Below are positions 28,846 to 44,813 of a DNA stretch of 64,000 bases, in pieces. Every line of letters starts with the position of its first letter. Within the stretch, counting starts at the first letter, position 1. The position numbers and the translations under genes are program-made. The stretch is from Citrobacter sp. Lineage in GTDB: Bacteria > Pseudomonadota > Gammaproteobacteria > Enterobacterales > Enterobacteriaceae. The notes beneath the pieces are model-generated. The model was not told the DNA's origin, did not search any database, and saw nothing but the letters and a program-made list of their open reading frames with translations. Location of the stretch: assembly GCA_019415335.1 (NCBI GenBank), contig DXKH01000070.1, forward strand, positions 50,576 to 114,575, read 5' to 3'.

Positions 28846-30207
28846 TTACTGTGCGATATCTTCGTACTGCGGAACCGGGTTGCGGAAGCTTTTGGTCACG
28901 CAAGCCAGATACACCAGACCGATACCAGCCCAGATCAGCCCCAGAACCATAGAGCTCTCTTCCAGGTTGATCCACAGCGCGCCGACAGTCAGCGCACCAC
29001 ATACCGGCAGCACCAGATAGTTGAAGTGATCTTTCAGCGTCTTGTTGCGTTTTTCACGGATCCAGAACTGTGAAATCACAGACAGGTTCACGAAGGTAAA
29101 CGCCACCAGCGCACCAAAGTTGATCAGCGCTGTCGCCGTCACCAGGTCAAATTTAATCGCCATCAGCGCAATTGCCCCCACCAGCAGCACGTTCCATGCC
29201 GGGGTACGCCACTTCGGATGAATGTAACCGAAGAAGCGCGTCGGGAATACGCCGTCACGGCCCATCACGTACATCAGACGAGAGACGCCTGCGTGTGCCG
29301 CCATACCGGACGCCAGAACGGTCACGCTGGAGAAAATCAGCACCCCCCACTGGAAGGTTTTACCTGCTACGTACAGCATGATTTCAGGCTGAGACGCATC
29401 CGGATCCTTAAAGCGCGAGATATCCGGGAAATACAGTTGCAGGAAGTAAGAGGCACCAATAAATACCAGACCGCCAATCAGCGCAGTCAGGAAGATAGCC
29501 TTCGGGATCACGCGCTCTGCATCTTTGGTCTCTTCAGAAAGTGAAGAGATACCGTCAAAGCCCAGGAACGAGAAGCACAGAATCGTTGCCCCGGTAATCA
29601 TCGGCACGACGTGCGCGCCTTCCGACCAGAACGGACGGGTGCTGGTCAACGTACCGGCACCTTCACCATTCGAAACGCCGTAAATGATCAGGCCAACAAT
29701 GACCGCCACAATGCCCATCTGCAGGATCACAATCAGGGTATTGAAGTTCGCCACGGTCTTGATGCTGCGCAGGTTGGAGATGGTCATAAAGGCCACCAGC
29801 GCGACAACAAAGATCCACGACGGTACGGACGGCACCAGCGCTTCAAAGTAAATTTTTGCCAACAGGATGTTGATCATCGGCATGAACAGGTAGTCCAGCA
29901 GGGATGACCAACCCACCATAAAGCCGACGGTCGGGCTAATGGATTTCTGGGCATAGGTATACGCCGAGCCAGCAGACGGGAAACGGCGAACCAGTTTGCC
30001 GTAGCTCAACGCAGTAAAGAGAATAGCGATCAGCGCAAAGGCATACGCCGTTGCAACGTGACCGTCAGTGAGGCCTGAAACGATACCAAACGTATCGAAC
30101 AGCGTCATCGGCTGCATATAGGCAAGGCCCATCATGACAACCGGAATCAGCGTAAGCGTTTTACGCAATTCCACGCGAGAGGTTTTTGGAGTAGCGTTAT
30201 GCGACAT
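28846..30207 (-). CDS. plaP: Putrescine importer PlaP
   Basis: APC-superfamily proton/putrescine symporter of the inner membrane, 453 residues with about twelve hydrophobic segments (for example [19 protein letters not shown] and [20 protein letters not shown]). In E. coli it supplies putrescine for pili-driven surface motility. Two in-frame ATGs occur (30213, 30207); the second is chosen because AAGGGGA would lie too close to the first. It is a single-gene unit with a REP and terminator after it. Confidence 0.93.
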   Translation of the reverse strand: MSHNATPKTSRVELRKTLTLIPVVMMGLAYMQPMTLFDTFGIVSGLTDGHVATAYAFALIAILFTALSYGKLVRRFPSAGSAYTYAQKSISPTVGFMVGWSSLLDYLFMPMINILLAKIYFEALVPSVPSWIFVVALVAFMTISNLRSIKTVANFNTLIVILQMGIVAVIVGLIIYGVSNGEGAGTLTSTRPFWSEGAHVVPMITGATILCFSFLGFDGISSLSEETKDAERVIPKAIFLTALIGGLVFIGASYFLQLYFPDISRFKDPDASQPEIMLYVAGKTFQWGVLIFSSVTVLASGMAAHAGVSRLMYVMGRDGVFPTRFFGYIHPKWRTPAWNVLLVGAIALMAIKFDLVTATALINFGALVAFTFVNLSVISQFWIREKRNKTLKDHFNYLVLPVCGALTVGALWINLEESSMVLGLIWAGIGLVYLACVTKSFRNPVPQYEDIAQ

Positions 30208-30353
30208 GGTCATTCCCCTTTACGGCGAATGCCGTCGCGTAAGCAAAAAATTGCCCCATCTTCTGGATTCCTCAGCGACAACAACTGTCGGTTTTTAGTA
30301 AATATCTATCCGGTACGAAGCCCGGCCTCTTTGTATGAATGATTGGTTTGATG

Positions 30354-30389
30354 CAAAAAAATAACCGACGCGTATTAAAACGTCGGTTA
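30354..30389 (-). terminator. Terminator of yeeY
   Basis: On the minus strand TAACCGACG pairs with CGTCGGTTA (perfect 9 bp) and TTTTTTTGC follows. It lies about 90 bp after the yeeY stop and upstream of plaP. Confidence 0.8.
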
Positions 30390-30475
30390 ATGTCATTTTT
30401 TGCAAGCGGCGCATTGTGCACTAAAATGAGGCGAAAAGACAAGAGAATGAGAGGCTTGTCGCGAACTATTTTTTC

Positions 30476-31405
30476 TTAAATGTTTGATTTTTCGCTATCG
30501 TCTTTTTTATAGATCCCCGCAATAGCACTATTTGCTAAAATCGCATCCCGCCACCAGGCGCTGGCGAGTCCCGCCGTCTGCTCATTCCACCCCATCCATA
30601 CCGGTTCAAAGAGCCCTTGCGCAGCCACTTTTTTCTCGATCAGCGCCCCACTGTCGAGGAAGCGCTGCGCCAGATAACGGGGAAGATAACCGCATCCCAG
30701 ACCACTGATTTGCAGTTCCAGTTTGGTTTTAAAATCGAAGACGGTGATTGCCTCCTGGTCATCAAGCAGTTGCGTCGCCGTTGCAGCCGCAAGAGGCGAA
30801 CTGTCGCCGACCACAATCGCGCGATGGCGCTTGATGGTACTGCGGCTCAGCGGCTCGGCTTCCTCAGCCAGCGGATGGTGTGGTGCAACGGCAAAAATCT
30901 GCTCCAGCTCGCCCAGGCGCGCAACGCTAAAGTCGCTGGATGAAGGGGGTTCATGCATCGCGCCGACAATAATATCCGCCCGGCCCTGAGTCAGCGCATC
31001 CCACGATCCCCCCAGCACGCCGTTAATGAATTTCAGGCGCGTAACGCTGTGATGCTGATAAAAGGATTCAATCAGAGGGGCGAGCAGGGAAAAAGGAAAG
31101 GTATCGTCTACGCCGATCACCAGTTCATTTTCCCAGCCTTCGTGGAGTTTAATCGCCTGCTTTTCCAGTTCCCGCACGGTATGCAGGACTTCCCGTCCTT
31201 TTTCCAACAGCATTTGCCCGGTACGCGTGAACCGGGCACGATGACCGCTGCGATCGAGGATCTGAATGTTGAGGTCGCTTTCCAGACGGTGGACGGTATA
31301 GCTGAGGGCCGACGGCGTCTTATACAGTTTGGCGGACGCCGCCGCGAAGCTGCCCTCTTTCTCAAGGGCATCAAGAATGATGAGCACGTCCAGCAGTGGT
31401 TTCAT
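30476..31405 (-). CDS. yeeY: LysR-family regulator YeeY
   Basis: Transcriptional regulator of 309 residues. The N-terminal winged helix-turn-helix (about residues 4-62) has LDALEKEGSFAAASAKLYKT and PSALSYTVHRLE; the C-terminal periplasmic-binding-like effector domain spans about 90-295. Its targets and effector are not known in E. coli. It follows yeeZ on the same strand 46 bp away and may share its transcript. Confidence 0.93.
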   Translation of the reverse strand: MKPLLDVLIILDALEKEGSFAAASAKLYKTPSALSYTVHRLESDLNIQILDRSGHRARFTRTGQMLLEKGREVLHTVRELEKQAIKLHEGWENELVIGVDDTFPFSLLAPLIESFYQHHSVTRLKFINGVLGGSWDALTQGRADIIVGAMHEPPSSSDFSVARLGELEQIFAVAPHHPLAEEAEPLSRSTIKRHRAIVVGDSSPLAAATATQLLDDQEAITVFDFKTKLELQISGLGCGYLPRYLAQRFLDSGALIEKKVAAQGLFEPVWMGWNEQTAGLASAWWRDAILANSAIAGIYKKDDSEKSNI

Positions 31406-31451
31406 ACACGCCCCCTTGCGGTGTATGGCGACTAGCTGCTGGCGGTATGCA

Positions 31452-32276
31452 TTACTCCAACGGCATCACCAGCGGATCGGGATACTGGTATTCAAACCCA
31501 AGCTCATTACAGATCCGGCTGCCATCTATAATTTTACCTTTGCCGTTACCCGCAGAATCACGGAACTGCGGCGGCTCCATTCCCAGCAGACGCGCCATCT
31601 GCGGATAGAACACATTGCGGGCAGGATGCGAAGGCGCACATATATTATAGATGTGTCCCCCTTTCGGTGCCTGTAACAGCAAGGTGATGGCGGCGATGAC
31701 ATCTTCCAGATGGACCAGATTGACGCCGTGTTCGCCATCAGGAGCGGTTTTGCCCGCGAAGAAGCGGCCTGGATGACGTCCAGGTCCTACCAGCCCGGCC
31801 AGACGCAGAATATCGACCGAGGTACCCGGTAAATTATGCAACCAGTCTTCCAGCTCTTTTAACACGCGGCCGCTGGCGGTAACCGGATTACGCGCGGTTC
31901 CCTCTTTTACCGTCCCCTGAACATCACCATAGACGGAGGTCGAACTGGTAAAGATAATGCGCGGGATACGGTACGCCAGCGCGCTGTCCACCAATTCCTG
32001 CATTGCCTGCAAATAGAAGTCTTCTCCCGGACCGCTGCGACGAGCTGGTAACGTTATCACCAACGCATCGACATCCATCAGCGCATCCAGATCATCTGTT
32101 TCACACACCAACTCCGGCTCGAGCCGTAGCGGATACCCTTCGATCCCACTCATTCTGGCCGCTTCCACGCCATCCTGGGTGGTTTTGCTCCCCGTCACCT
32201 GCCAGCCTCTGGCAGTGAGCGACATCGCCAGCGGCATGCCTAACCATCCTAAACCGACAACTGCGACCTTTTTCAT
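31452..32276 (-). CDS. yeeZ: SDR-family NAD(P)-dependent epimerase-like protein YeeZ
   Basis: Predicted nucleotide-sugar epimerase-like dehydrogenase of 274 residues, cytoplasmic. It starts MKKVAVVGLGWLGMPLAMSL with a GxGxxG Rossmann motif, and FTSSTSVYGD marks the SDR Ser/Tyr region. It lacks the usual YxxxK motif, so its catalytic role is unclear; no substrate is established. It is transcribed divergently from the his operon. Confidence 0.9.
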   Translation of the reverse strand: MKKVAVVGLGWLGMPLAMSLTARGWQVTGSKTTQDGVEAARMSGIEGYPLRLEPELVCETDDLDALMDVDALVITLPARRSGPGEDFYLQAMQELVDSALAYRIPRIIFTSSTSVYGDVQGTVKEGTARNPVTASGRVLKELEDWLHNLPGTSVDILRLAGLVGPGRHPGRFFAGKTAPDGEHGVNLVHLEDVIAAITLLLQAPKGGHIYNICAPSHPARNVFYPQMARLLGMEPPQFRDSAGNGKGKIIDGSRICNELGFEYQYPDPLVMPLE

Positions 32277-32369
32277 CCGTTTCTCCTGACTCCAGCGCTA
32301 TATCTATAAGGCTACGCCAGCGTTTTAAGACTGACAATTCATACTATAAATAGGAATTAAAAAAAGCGC

Positions 32370-32399
32370 TTGCTTTAAGGCGTTAAAGTGGTTTAGGTT
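32370..32399 (+). promoter_or_regulatory. Primary promoter of the his operon
   Basis: -35 box TTGCTT (32370-32375) and -10 box TAGGTT (32394-32399) with 18 bp between, closely matching the sequence and setting of the characterised E. coli/Salmonella hisp1 promoter. It lies about 40 bp before the HisL start, with a G+C discriminator typical of ppGpp-sensitive promoters absent or weak. Confidence 0.82.
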
Positions 32400-32437
32400 A
32401 AAAGGCATCAAATGAATAAGCATTCATCGAGAATTTT

Positions 32438-32488
32438 ATGACACGCGTTCAATTTAAACACCACCATCATCACCATCATCCTGACTAG
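32438..32488 (+). CDS. hisL: His operon leader peptide HisL
   Basis: Sixteen-residue peptide MTRVQFKHHHHHHHPD with seven histidine codons in a row. Ribosome stalling at these codons when charged tRNA-His is short prevents the attenuator at 32552-32587 from forming, so the operon is read. The peptide is identical to the E. coli and Salmonella leader as I recall it. Confidence 0.97.
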   Translation: MTRVQFKHHHHHHHPD

Positions 32489-32551
32489 TCTTTCAGGCGA
32501 TGTGTGCTGGGAGACATTCAGATCTTCCAGTGGTGCATGAACGTATGAGAG

Positions 32552-32587
32552 AGCCCCCGGAAGATCATCTTCCGGGGGCTTTTTTTT
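32552..32587 (+). terminator. His operon attenuator
   Basis: Fourteen-base arms AGCCCCCGGAAGAT and ATCTTCCGGGGGCT with one loop base, followed by seven T. This strong rho-independent terminator lies 46 bp before hisG and is controlled by translation of hisL. Confidence 0.97.
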
Positions 32588-32633
32588 GGTGCGAAATTCA
32601 GACAGGTTCAGACAGGATAAAGAGGAAAAGAGA

Positions 32634-33533
32634 ATGTTAGATAACACCCGTTTACGCATAGCTATTCAGAAATCAGGTCGTTTGAGCGATGACTCACGCG
32701 AATTACTTGCCCGCTGTGGGATTAAAATTAACTTACACACCCAGCGCCTGATTGCGATGGCAGAGAATATGCCGATTGATATTCTGCGTGTGCGTGACGA
32801 CGATATCCCCGGCCTGGTGATGGACGGCGTCGTTGACCTGGGCATCATCGGCGAGAACGTTCTGGAAGAAGAACTGCTGAACCGCCGTGCCCAGGGCGAA
32901 GACCCGCGCTACTTTACGCTGCGTCGCCTTGATTTCGGCGGTTGCCGCCTTTCCCTGGCAACGCCGGTCGATGAAACCTGGAATGGCCCCGCCGCGCTGG
33001 ACGGCAAACGCATCGCCACCTCTTATCCACACCTGCTCAAACGTTATCTCGATCAGAAAGGCGTCTCCTTTAAATCCTGTCTGCTGAACGGTTCTGTGGA
33101 AGTGGCTCCACGCGCAGGACTGGCCGATGCCATCTGCGATCTGGTCTCAACCGGCGCAACTCTGGAAGCCAACGGCCTGCGCGAAGTGGAAGTGATTTAC
33201 CGTTCTAAAGCCTGTCTGATCCAGCGCGACGGCGAGATGACCGACGCCAAGCAGCAACTGGTCGATAAGCTGCTGACCCGTATTCAGGGCGTTATCCAGG
33301 CGCGCGAATCGAAATACATCATGATGCACGCGCCAAGCGAGCGTCTGGAAGAGGTGATCGCGCTGCTGCCAGGTGCCGAACGTCCGACTATTCTGCCGCT
33401 GGCTGGCGATCAGCAGCGTGTGGCGATGCACATGGTCAGCAGCGAAACCCTGTTCTGGGAGACGATGGAAAAACTGAAAGCGCTTGGTGCCAGCTCGATT
33501 CTGGTGCTGCCGATTGAGAAGATGATGGAATAA
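32634..33533 (+). CDS. hisG: ATP phosphoribosyltransferase HisG
   Basis: First committed step of histidine synthesis: joins ATP and PRPP to give phosphoribosyl-ATP; inhibited by histidine. It has 299 residues, the long HisG form with a C-terminal ACT-like regulatory domain (about 225-299). The N-terminus is [18 protein letters not shown], and the PRPP-binding region includes [14 protein letters not shown]. An in-frame extension to 32586 would start inside the attenuator T-run; the ATG at 32634 follows AGAGGAAAAGAGA. Confidence 0.97.
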   Translation: MLDNTRLRIAIQKSGRLSDDSRELLARCGIKINLHTQRLIAMAENMPIDILRVRDDDIPGLVMDGVVDLGIIGENVLEEELLNRRAQGEDPRYFTLRRLDFGGCRLSLATPVDETWNGPAALDGKRIATSYPHLLKRYLDQKGVSFKSCLLNGSVEVAPRAGLADAICDLVSTGATLEANGLREVEVIYRSKACLIQRDGEMTDAKQQLVDKLLTRIQGVIQARESKYIMMHAPSERLEEVIALLPGAERPTILPLAGDQQRVAMHMVSSETLFWETMEKLKALGASSILVLPIEKMME

Positions 33534-33544
33534 TTGCACGCGAC

Positions 33545-33618
33545 GGCGCCCGGTGGCGCATTCGCTTACCGGGCCTACGGGTCCAGTAGGCCGGATAAGC
33601 AAGGCGTCATCCGGCATA
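33545..33618. repeat. REP pair (BIME) between hisG and hisD
   Basis: Two REP units in opposite orientation: GCCCGGTGGCGCATTCGCTT (from 33548) and GTAGGCCGGATAAGCAAGGC (from 33586). They fill almost all of the 99-bp hisG-hisD gap, so they are transcribed within the operon and can fold into a long stem-loop. Confidence 0.93.
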
Positions 33619-33632
33619 GAAAGGAAAGTGAC

Positions 33633-39155
<5,523 letters not shown>

Positions 39156-39162
<7 letters not shown>

Positions 39163-39767
39163 CAGAGCAACAACGCAGCCAACTGGACTGGGAAAAAACC
39201 GACGGACTAATGCCAGTCGTCGTGCAGCACGCGGTGTCCGGTGAAGTGTTGATGCTGGGATATATGAACCCAGACGCGCTGGATAAAACCCTTGCAACCG
39301 GCAAAGTCACTTTCTTTTCGCGCACCAAACAGCGTCTGTGGACCAAAGGCGAGACGTCGGGCAACTTTCTGAACGTGGTCAGCATTGCACCAGACTGTGA
39401 TAACGATACCCTGTTGGTGCTGGTGGATCCCATCGGGCCCACCTGTCACAAAGGCACCAGTAGCTGCTTTGGCGAAACCAGTCATCAGTGGCTGTTCTTG
39501 TATCAGCTTGAGCAACTGTTAGCCGGGCGCAAAACGGCTGACCCGGCAAGTTCCTATACCGCGAAACTGTATGCCAGCGGCACCAAGCGCATCGCGCAGA
39601 AAGTGGGTGAAGAAGGTGTCGAAACTGCGCTGGCGGCCACGGTGCATGACCGCTTCGAACTGACCAACGAGGCGTCGGATTTGATGTATCACCTGTTGGT
39701 CCTGCTGCAGGATCAGGATCTCGACCTGACGACGGTAATTGAGAATCTGCGCAAACGTCATCAGTGA
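39156..39767 (+). CDS. hisI: Bifunctional PR-AMP cyclohydrolase / PR-ATP pyrophosphatase HisI
   Basis: Second and third steps of histidine synthesis in one chain of 203 residues. The N-terminal cyclohydrolase (about 1-112) has [18 protein letters not shown] and the metal ligands in DCDNDTLL and CHKGTSSCF. The C-terminal MazG-like pyrophosphatase (about 114-203) has [14 protein letters not shown]. It overlaps hisF by 7 bp and is the last gene of the operon. Confidence 0.97.
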
Positions 39768-39778
39768 TCTTAAGGCGT

Positions 39779-39806
39779 AAAAAAACCGGGCGAGGCCCGG
39801 TTTTTA
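39779..39806. terminator. Terminator between hisI and wzzB
   Basis: Perfect stem AAACCGGGC / GCCCGGTTT with a 3-nt loop and T/A runs on both sides. It is placed to end both the his operon and the convergent wzzB gene. Confidence 0.92.
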
Positions 39807-39820
39807 TTGTATGAATCAGT

Positions 39821-40804
39821 TTATTGCGCTTTTGGTTTGTAGTTGCGCAGTGCATTACGTCCCAGCACTACACCGGCACCAATCACCCCACCGAGCAGTG
39901 CCGCCAGTACCAGAGTAATTGCCCTTTTCGGACTGTCGCGACGAATCGGTAACGTTGGTTTCATCACGTAACGATAGGCATGAATGCTGTCCGTATCGAC
40001 CTTCAGCGCCTTAACTGCTAAAAGGTTCTGGCGGGTCTGATAGTAGTCATCAGAAAAGGTTAACGGGCGAGTCGCTTCGTTATTAACCATCGATGAAAGC
40101 GCATCGCTACCCAACATAAACATAGTGTCCTGGGAGACCTGATCGGCCTGCTGAACCTGTGGCAACTTGATGTTCGCCTGTTTGGCTACGGAGAGCGCCT
40201 GGTTGATCTGGGCAATACGCAGTGTTTTTTGCTCTTTCGCTACCTTTTCCTGCGCTTCGAGCGAATGTTCTAAGCCAGATGTCCGAGTTTTAATGCTCAT
40301 CTCAAGGTCGGCGATAATTTCTTTGGATACCGCCTCATCAACCTGTTGAATATACTTCGCCAGCATTTTTTGAGCGGATTCAGCCGTCGATGCCTCGTAG
40401 GTGACTTTAAGCGGAAGAGGCTGACCTTTCACTGATGTGTCGATGGTCAACTTCTCTGCCTTTTCCTGGTTATCGAGCGTTTCAGAAAGCGCAGCAAATG
40501 CCGAGTTAAAACGACCAATCACGCTGGACTGAACATCGTACACTTTTGGCGCGTCCTGCCCGTAAAGGACACTCATGGCATTGGTATACGTCGCTAACTG
40601 ACCTGCGTCCGGTTGAGAGACTATCGCAGTCGATGTCCATTTCTCTTTTGCAACAACGAGATAGCCAGCGGCCAGAGCAATAACCACAATTGCGCAGAGG
40701 AGTACTGTTACTTTACCGCGCCAAACCTGAATCACTAAATCAATCAAATCAATCTGTTCCGATTCGTTACTACGCCCGGACATGTTGTTATTTTCCACTG
40801 TCAT
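39821..40804 (-). CDS. wzzB: O-antigen chain length regulator WzzB
   Basis: Inner-membrane polysaccharide co-polymerase that sets the modal O-antigen length with Wzy. It has 327 residues: a first membrane helix at about 33-53, a large periplasmic helical domain, and a second helix near the C-terminus (about 297-318) preceded by the proline-rich KPTLPIRRDSPK. A GTG at 40807 adds one residue; the ATG at 40804 is preferred. It lies outside the variable block next to ugd, as in E. coli. Confidence 0.95.
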   Translation of the reverse strand: MTVENNNMSGRSNESEQIDLIDLVIQVWRGKVTVLLCAIVVIALAAGYLVVAKEKWTSTAIVSQPDAGQLATYTNAMSVLYGQDAPKVYDVQSSVIGRFNSAFAALSETLDNQEKAEKLTIDTSVKGQPLPLKVTYEASTAESAQKMLAKYIQQVDEAVSKEIIADLEMSIKTRTSGLEHSLEAQEKVAKEQKTLRIAQINQALSVAKQANIKLPQVQQADQVSQDTMFMLGSDALSSMVNNEATRPLTFSDDYYQTRQNLLAVKALKVDTDSIHAYRYVMKPTLPIRRDSPKRAITLVLAALLGGVIGAGVVLGRNALRNYKPKAQ

Positions 40805-40946
40805 CACTACCCTGAATATGAAAAGGTCTATGCTCGCGACAGTTTAGCGACAAACTTAATTTATTCCATAAGAAATTTCATAGAACTTTGAAAATTCTTA
40901 TAGGGTTAACCCATTATCAGGGACTCCCTTCCCTCTGGCTTATTGG

Positions 40947-42113
40947 TCAATCACTACCGAAAAGGTCTCGGGTATAGACTTTCTCAAACACGTCTTTGAG
41001 TTCTTCAGCCATACGGTTCGAGATGATCACGTCAGACTGTTGTTTAAACTGTGTCAAATCACGCTCAATACGCGAGTTGAAAAACATCTCTTCCTGCATC
41101 ACAGGTTCATAAATCACCACTTCTACACCTTTGGCTTTAATGCGTTTCATGATCCCCTGAATGGACGATGCGCGGAAGTTATCCGAGCCGCTTTTCATGA
41201 TCAGACGATATATCCCTACAACCTTTGGTTTTCTGGCGAGAATGGCATCAGCAATAAAATCTTTGCGGGTGCGGTTGGCATCAACGATCGCTGAAATAAT
41301 GTTATTCGGGACTGACTGATAATTAGCCAGAAGCTGCTTGGTGTCTTTTGGCAGACAATAACCACCGTAGCCAAATGAGGGATTGTTATAGTGGTTGCCT
41401 ATGCGTGGATCCAGGCAAACGCCTTCGATAATCTGCCGGCTATTTAAACCTAAACTTTCCGCATAGCTATCGAGTTCGTTAAAATAAGCAACGCGCATTG
41501 CCAGATAGGTGTTGGCAAAAAGCTTGATTGCTTCCGCTTCAGTAGAATCTGTAAACAGCGTCGGGATATCTTGCTTCATAGCCCCTTCCTGAAGCAACGC
41601 AGCAAAACGCTCAGCTCTTTCGGAGCGTTCTCCAATGACAATACGAGACGGATACAAGTTGTCATAAAGCGCTTTACCTTCACGCAAAAATTCGGGGGAA
41701 AAAATGATATTTTGCGTTTTAAACTTCTTCTCCATCGCGGCGGTAAATCCAACCGGTACGGTAGATTTAATAACCATCACGGCATTTGGATTAATCGCTG
41801 TCACATCCTGAATGACTGACTCTACACTGGAAGTATTGAAATAATTAGTCTTCGGATCATAATCAGTTGGCGTCGCAATAATAACGTAATCAGCGTTGCT
41901 ATAGGCCTTATGTTTATCTAATGTAGCCTTAAACTTAATTGTCTCCGACGTTAAGAACTGTTGAATTTCTTTATCGACAATCGGAGATATCCGATCATTC
42001 AACATTTCGACACGAGAAGGGATGATGTCTAACGCAACAACGTCATGGTGCTGTGCGATTAGCAGACCGTTGGACAGCCCAACATACCCGGTACCGGAGA
42101 TGGTGATTTTCAT
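40947..42113 (-). CDS. ugd: UDP-glucose 6-dehydrogenase Ugd
   Basis: Oxidises UDP-glucose to UDP-glucuronic acid, used in colanic acid and lipid A modification with aminoarabinose. It has 388 residues. The NAD-binding [11 protein letters not shown] lies at residues 6-16, and the catalytic cysteine is in [13 protein letters not shown]. It sits between gnd and wzzB with its own intergenic regions. It is distinct from the second, TviB-like UDP-sugar dehydrogenase at 47966. Confidence 0.96.
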   Translation of the reverse strand: MKITISGTGYVGLSNGLLIAQHHDVVALDIIPSRVEMLNDRISPIVDKEIQQFLTSETIKFKATLDKHKAYSNADYVIIATPTDYDPKTNYFNTSSVESVIQDVTAINPNAVMVIKSTVPVGFTAAMEKKFKTQNIIFSPEFLREGKALYDNLYPSRIVIGERSERAERFAALLQEGAMKQDIPTLFTDSTEAEAIKLFANTYLAMRVAYFNELDSYAESLGLNSRQIIEGVCLDPRIGNHYNNPSFGYGGYCLPKDTKQLLANYQSVPNNIISAIVDANRTRKDFIADAILARKPKVVGIYRLIMKSGSDNFRASSIQGIMKRIKAKGVEVVIYEPVMQEEMFFNSRIERDLTQFKQQSDVIISNRMAEELKDVFEKVYTRDLFGSD

Positions 42114-42302
42114 TGCATGCTCTCAGAATTAACTTAATTAGACATCATGATGTATTCGCATCCTGACACGTTATTATTGTTTTAACGTCTGAGCGAATAA
42201 TGTGTCAACGAAGCCTAATACAATTAGGAATTTCTTTATCATCCTAAATGGACAATATTAAGTTAATATTAAGCAATGAAAATTATGCAATAAGAATCAG
42301 GA

Positions 42303-42333
42303 TAAAAAAAAGCCCGATCTTTAGACCGGGCTT
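42303..42333 (-). terminator. Terminator of gnd
   Basis: On the minus strand AGCCCGGTC and GATCGGGCT form a stem with loop TAAA, followed by eight T. It lies about 17 bp after the gnd stop and separates gnd from ugd. Confidence 0.9.
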
Positions 42334-42349
42334 CTGACAAACAATGTAA

Positions 42350-43756
42350 TTAATCCATCCATTCGGTATGGAAAACGCCTTCTTTATCAGTACGCTTATA
42401 GGTATGCGCACCGAAGTAATCACGTTGTGCCTGGATCAAGTTAGCTGGCAGTACTTCCGCACGATAGCTGTCGTAGTAGGCAACAGCCGCAGAGAAGGTC
42501 GGTACCGGGATGCCATTCTGAACGGCGTAGGCAACAACATCACGCAACGCCTGCTGATACTCATCAGCGATATTCTTGAAGTACGGATCCAGCAGCAGGT
42601 TAGCAATACCTGCATTCTTCGCGTAGGCATCGGTGATCTTCTGCAGGAACTGCGCACGAATAATACAGCCCGCACGGAAAATCTTCGCGATCTCGCCGTA
42701 ATTCAGATCCCAGTTGTACTCGTCAGATGCTGCGCGCAGCTGAGAGAAGCCTTGTGCATAGGAAACAATTTTACCGAGATACAGCGCACGGCGTACTTTC
42801 TCAATAAACTCAACTTTATCACCCGCAGGCTGCGCTTTCGGACCGGTCAGGACCTTAGAAGCCGCCACACGCTGATCTTTCAGCGAGGAGATGTAACGCG
42901 CAAAAACGGATTCAGTGATCAAAGACAGCGGTTCGCCGAGATCCAGAGAACTTTGGCTTGTCCACTTACCGGTACCTTTGTTAGCCGCTTCGTCCAGAAT
43001 GACATCAACGAGGTATTTACCCTCTTCATCTTTTTTGATGAAGATGTCTTTTGTGATGTCAATCAGGTAGCTGCTCAACTCACCGTTGTTCCACTCAGTA
43101 AAAGTACTGGCCAGCTCTTCATTAGAGAGGTTCAGACCGCCTTTCAGCAGAGAATAGGCCTCAGCGATAAGTTGCATGTCACCATATTCAATGCCGTTGT
43201 GAACCATCTTCACATAGTGGCCTGCACCATCCGCACCGATGTAAGTCACGCAAGGCTCGCCATCTTCAGCAACTGCGGCGATCTTAGTCAAAATCGGCGC
43301 AACCAGCTCGTAGGCTTCTTTCTGACCTCCCGGCATGATAGAAGGCCCTTTCAGCGCACCCTCTTCACCACCGGAAACGCCGGTGCCAATGAAGTTGAAA
43401 CCTTCAGCGGAAAGTTCGCGGTTACGACGAATGGTGTCCTGGAAGAAAGTATTGCCACCATCAATGATGATGTCGCCTTTATCCAGATACGGTTTCAGAG
43501 AATCAATGGCTGCATCGGTACCTGCACCTGCTTTCACCATTAACAGGATACGACGAGGCGTTTCGAGGGATTCAACGAACTCTTTCACCGTGTAGTAAGG
43601 CACCAGTTTCTTGCCTGGGTTCTCGGCAATCACTTCTTCGGTTTTTTCACGGGAGCGGTTGAACACCGAGACGGTATAACCACGGCTCTCGATGTTGAGC
43701 GCCAGGTTGCGCCCCATCACTGCCATACCGACGACGCCGATCTGTTGCTTGGACAT
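42350..43756 (-). CDS. gnd: 6-Phosphogluconate dehydrogenase Gnd
   Basis: Oxidative pentose phosphate enzyme (6-phosphogluconate to ribulose 5-phosphate, NADP), cytoplasmic. It has 468 residues, starts [20 protein letters not shown] (Rossmann) and contains [20 protein letters not shown] and the substrate-binding [13 protein letters not shown]. gnd flanks the O-antigen block and often moves with it by recombination. A 160-bp A+T-rich gap separates it from the first O-antigen gene. Confidence 0.97.
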   Translation of the reverse strand: MSKQQIGVVGMAVMGRNLALNIESRGYTVSVFNRSREKTEEVIAENPGKKLVPYYTVKEFVESLETPRRILLMVKAGAGTDAAIDSLKPYLDKGDIIIDGGNTFFQDTIRRNRELSAEGFNFIGTGVSGGEEGALKGPSIMPGGQKEAYELVAPILTKIAAVAEDGEPCVTYIGADGAGHYVKMVHNGIEYGDMQLIAEAYSLLKGGLNLSNEELASTFTEWNNGELSSYLIDITKDIFIKKDEEGKYLVDVILDEAANKGTGKWTSQSSLDLGEPLSLITESVFARYISSLKDQRVAASKVLTGPKAQPAGDKVEFIEKVRRALYLGKIVSYAQGFSQLRAASDEYNWDLNYGEIAKIFRAGCIIRAQFLQKITDAYAKNAGIANLLLDPYFKNIADEYQQALRDVVAYAVQNGIPVPTFSAAVAYYDSYRAEVLPANLIQAQRDYFGAHTYKRTDKEGVFHTEWMD

Positions 43757-43916
43757 TACATACTCCTGTCAGGTGTGTTATTCGATCTGTACTGACCTAT
43801 TATACGATTTTATGCTATACCAAATTGATTGAACTAACAATTACGGCTTTTCAGTTAAACAACCATTTAGTGCCTTTACTAACTAAATATAAGGACCTCA
43901 AATCTTAATAGAAGAA

Positions 43917-44813
43917 TTAGTAACCATTAGCTACATTGCTAAAAAAATAAGATGCCTTATAGTTATTCAACAGTTCTTCCTGAACAGGCTTATAATCAGA
44001 TAATATAAAGACTTTGAAGTTAGATGTTTCGAAGTCGTTGAGGTCATTAAAAATGAAGATTCGTGACTCATCGTAAAAATCATAGTCCTTTAAGTCGGGA
44101 TTATTTGAAATGAGTTTCTTCCCAAAAAACAGCGATTCTAATGCTCGCAAGGTTAGCCCGGACTGCCCCTCTTGATTAATTTCCAGTATAAATTTTTGTT
44201 TTTTTGCCCTGGAAATATTTTCCTGATAGGTAATGCCCTTATCAATATAGAATTTTGAATGTTCGCGTGAAGTTCTATCTCTTAGCACATTAAAATCGCA
44301 TTGAATATTATATTTAGATAAAGCCATTGCAACCAAGTCAATAGTATTGATCCGACCTTTATCTATACCTATAAAGTAACAACTATTCTCATTGTCCAAA
44401 TCATCGCCATCAATGTCCTCTAAAGGAAATATTTGCGGCATATACGACAACCCATATTTTTCACACTGTTCTTTATCAAAAGAATAAACAATTGAAAATT
44501 TCGAGAGAAATTTACTCGCATCTTCTCTTGAAATGACATTGCGAACTATTAATACTTTTTTTTGCCTGAATAGCGACAAGCAGTTATGGTAACCGTAACC
44601 ATCAGAATCTTTAAAAACTAAGACAGCCTTTACGGGGAAGAAACGAGACACAACAAATAAAAAGGCCTTAATCAAAAAATACTTTGTCCTTTTATTTATC
44701 CAGAAAATAAATCTTCCTTCTGGAAAATTAACGCCATGCACCTTAAGCTTTTTTTTTAACTGTTGAACCATTATTTTATCATAATCGGCTGACCAGCCCA
44801 AAAAGATCATCAT
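43917..44813 (-). CDS. Putative O-antigen glycosyltransferase, unassigned family
   Basis: Protein of 298 residues at the distal end of the O-antigen block. I do not recognise a named homologue. The layout (Ser/Phe-rich N-terminal half with no membrane anchor, then CYFIGIDKGRINT near the middle and QEGQSGLTLRALESLFFGKK in the last third) resembles GT-B-type lipopolysaccharide transferases, in which the last segment binds the sugar nucleotide. It overlaps the wzx stop as ATGA. Low G+C like its neighbours. A transferase role is inferred from this pattern and from position; a modifying enzyme is possible. Confidence 0.65.
   Translation of the reverse strand: MMIFLGWSADYDKIMVQQLKKKLKVHGVNFPEGRFIFWINKRTKYFLIKAFLFVVSRFFPVKAVLVFKDSDGYGYHNCLSLFRQKKVLIVRNVISREDASKFLSKFSIVYSFDKEQCEKYGLSYMPQIFPLEDIDGDDLDNENSCYFIGIDKGRINTIDLVAMALSKYNIQCDFNVLRDRTSREHSKFYIDKGITYQENISRAKKQKFILEINQEGQSGLTLRALESLFFGKKLISNNPDLKDYDFYDESRIFIFNDLNDFETSNFKVFILSDYKPVQEELLNNYKASYFFSNVANGY

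Noticed and set aside
42368..43543. Long plus-strand ORF (391 codons) opposite gnd
   Set aside because: Antisense shadow of the highly biased gnd codons; the gnd product is full length and well conserved.
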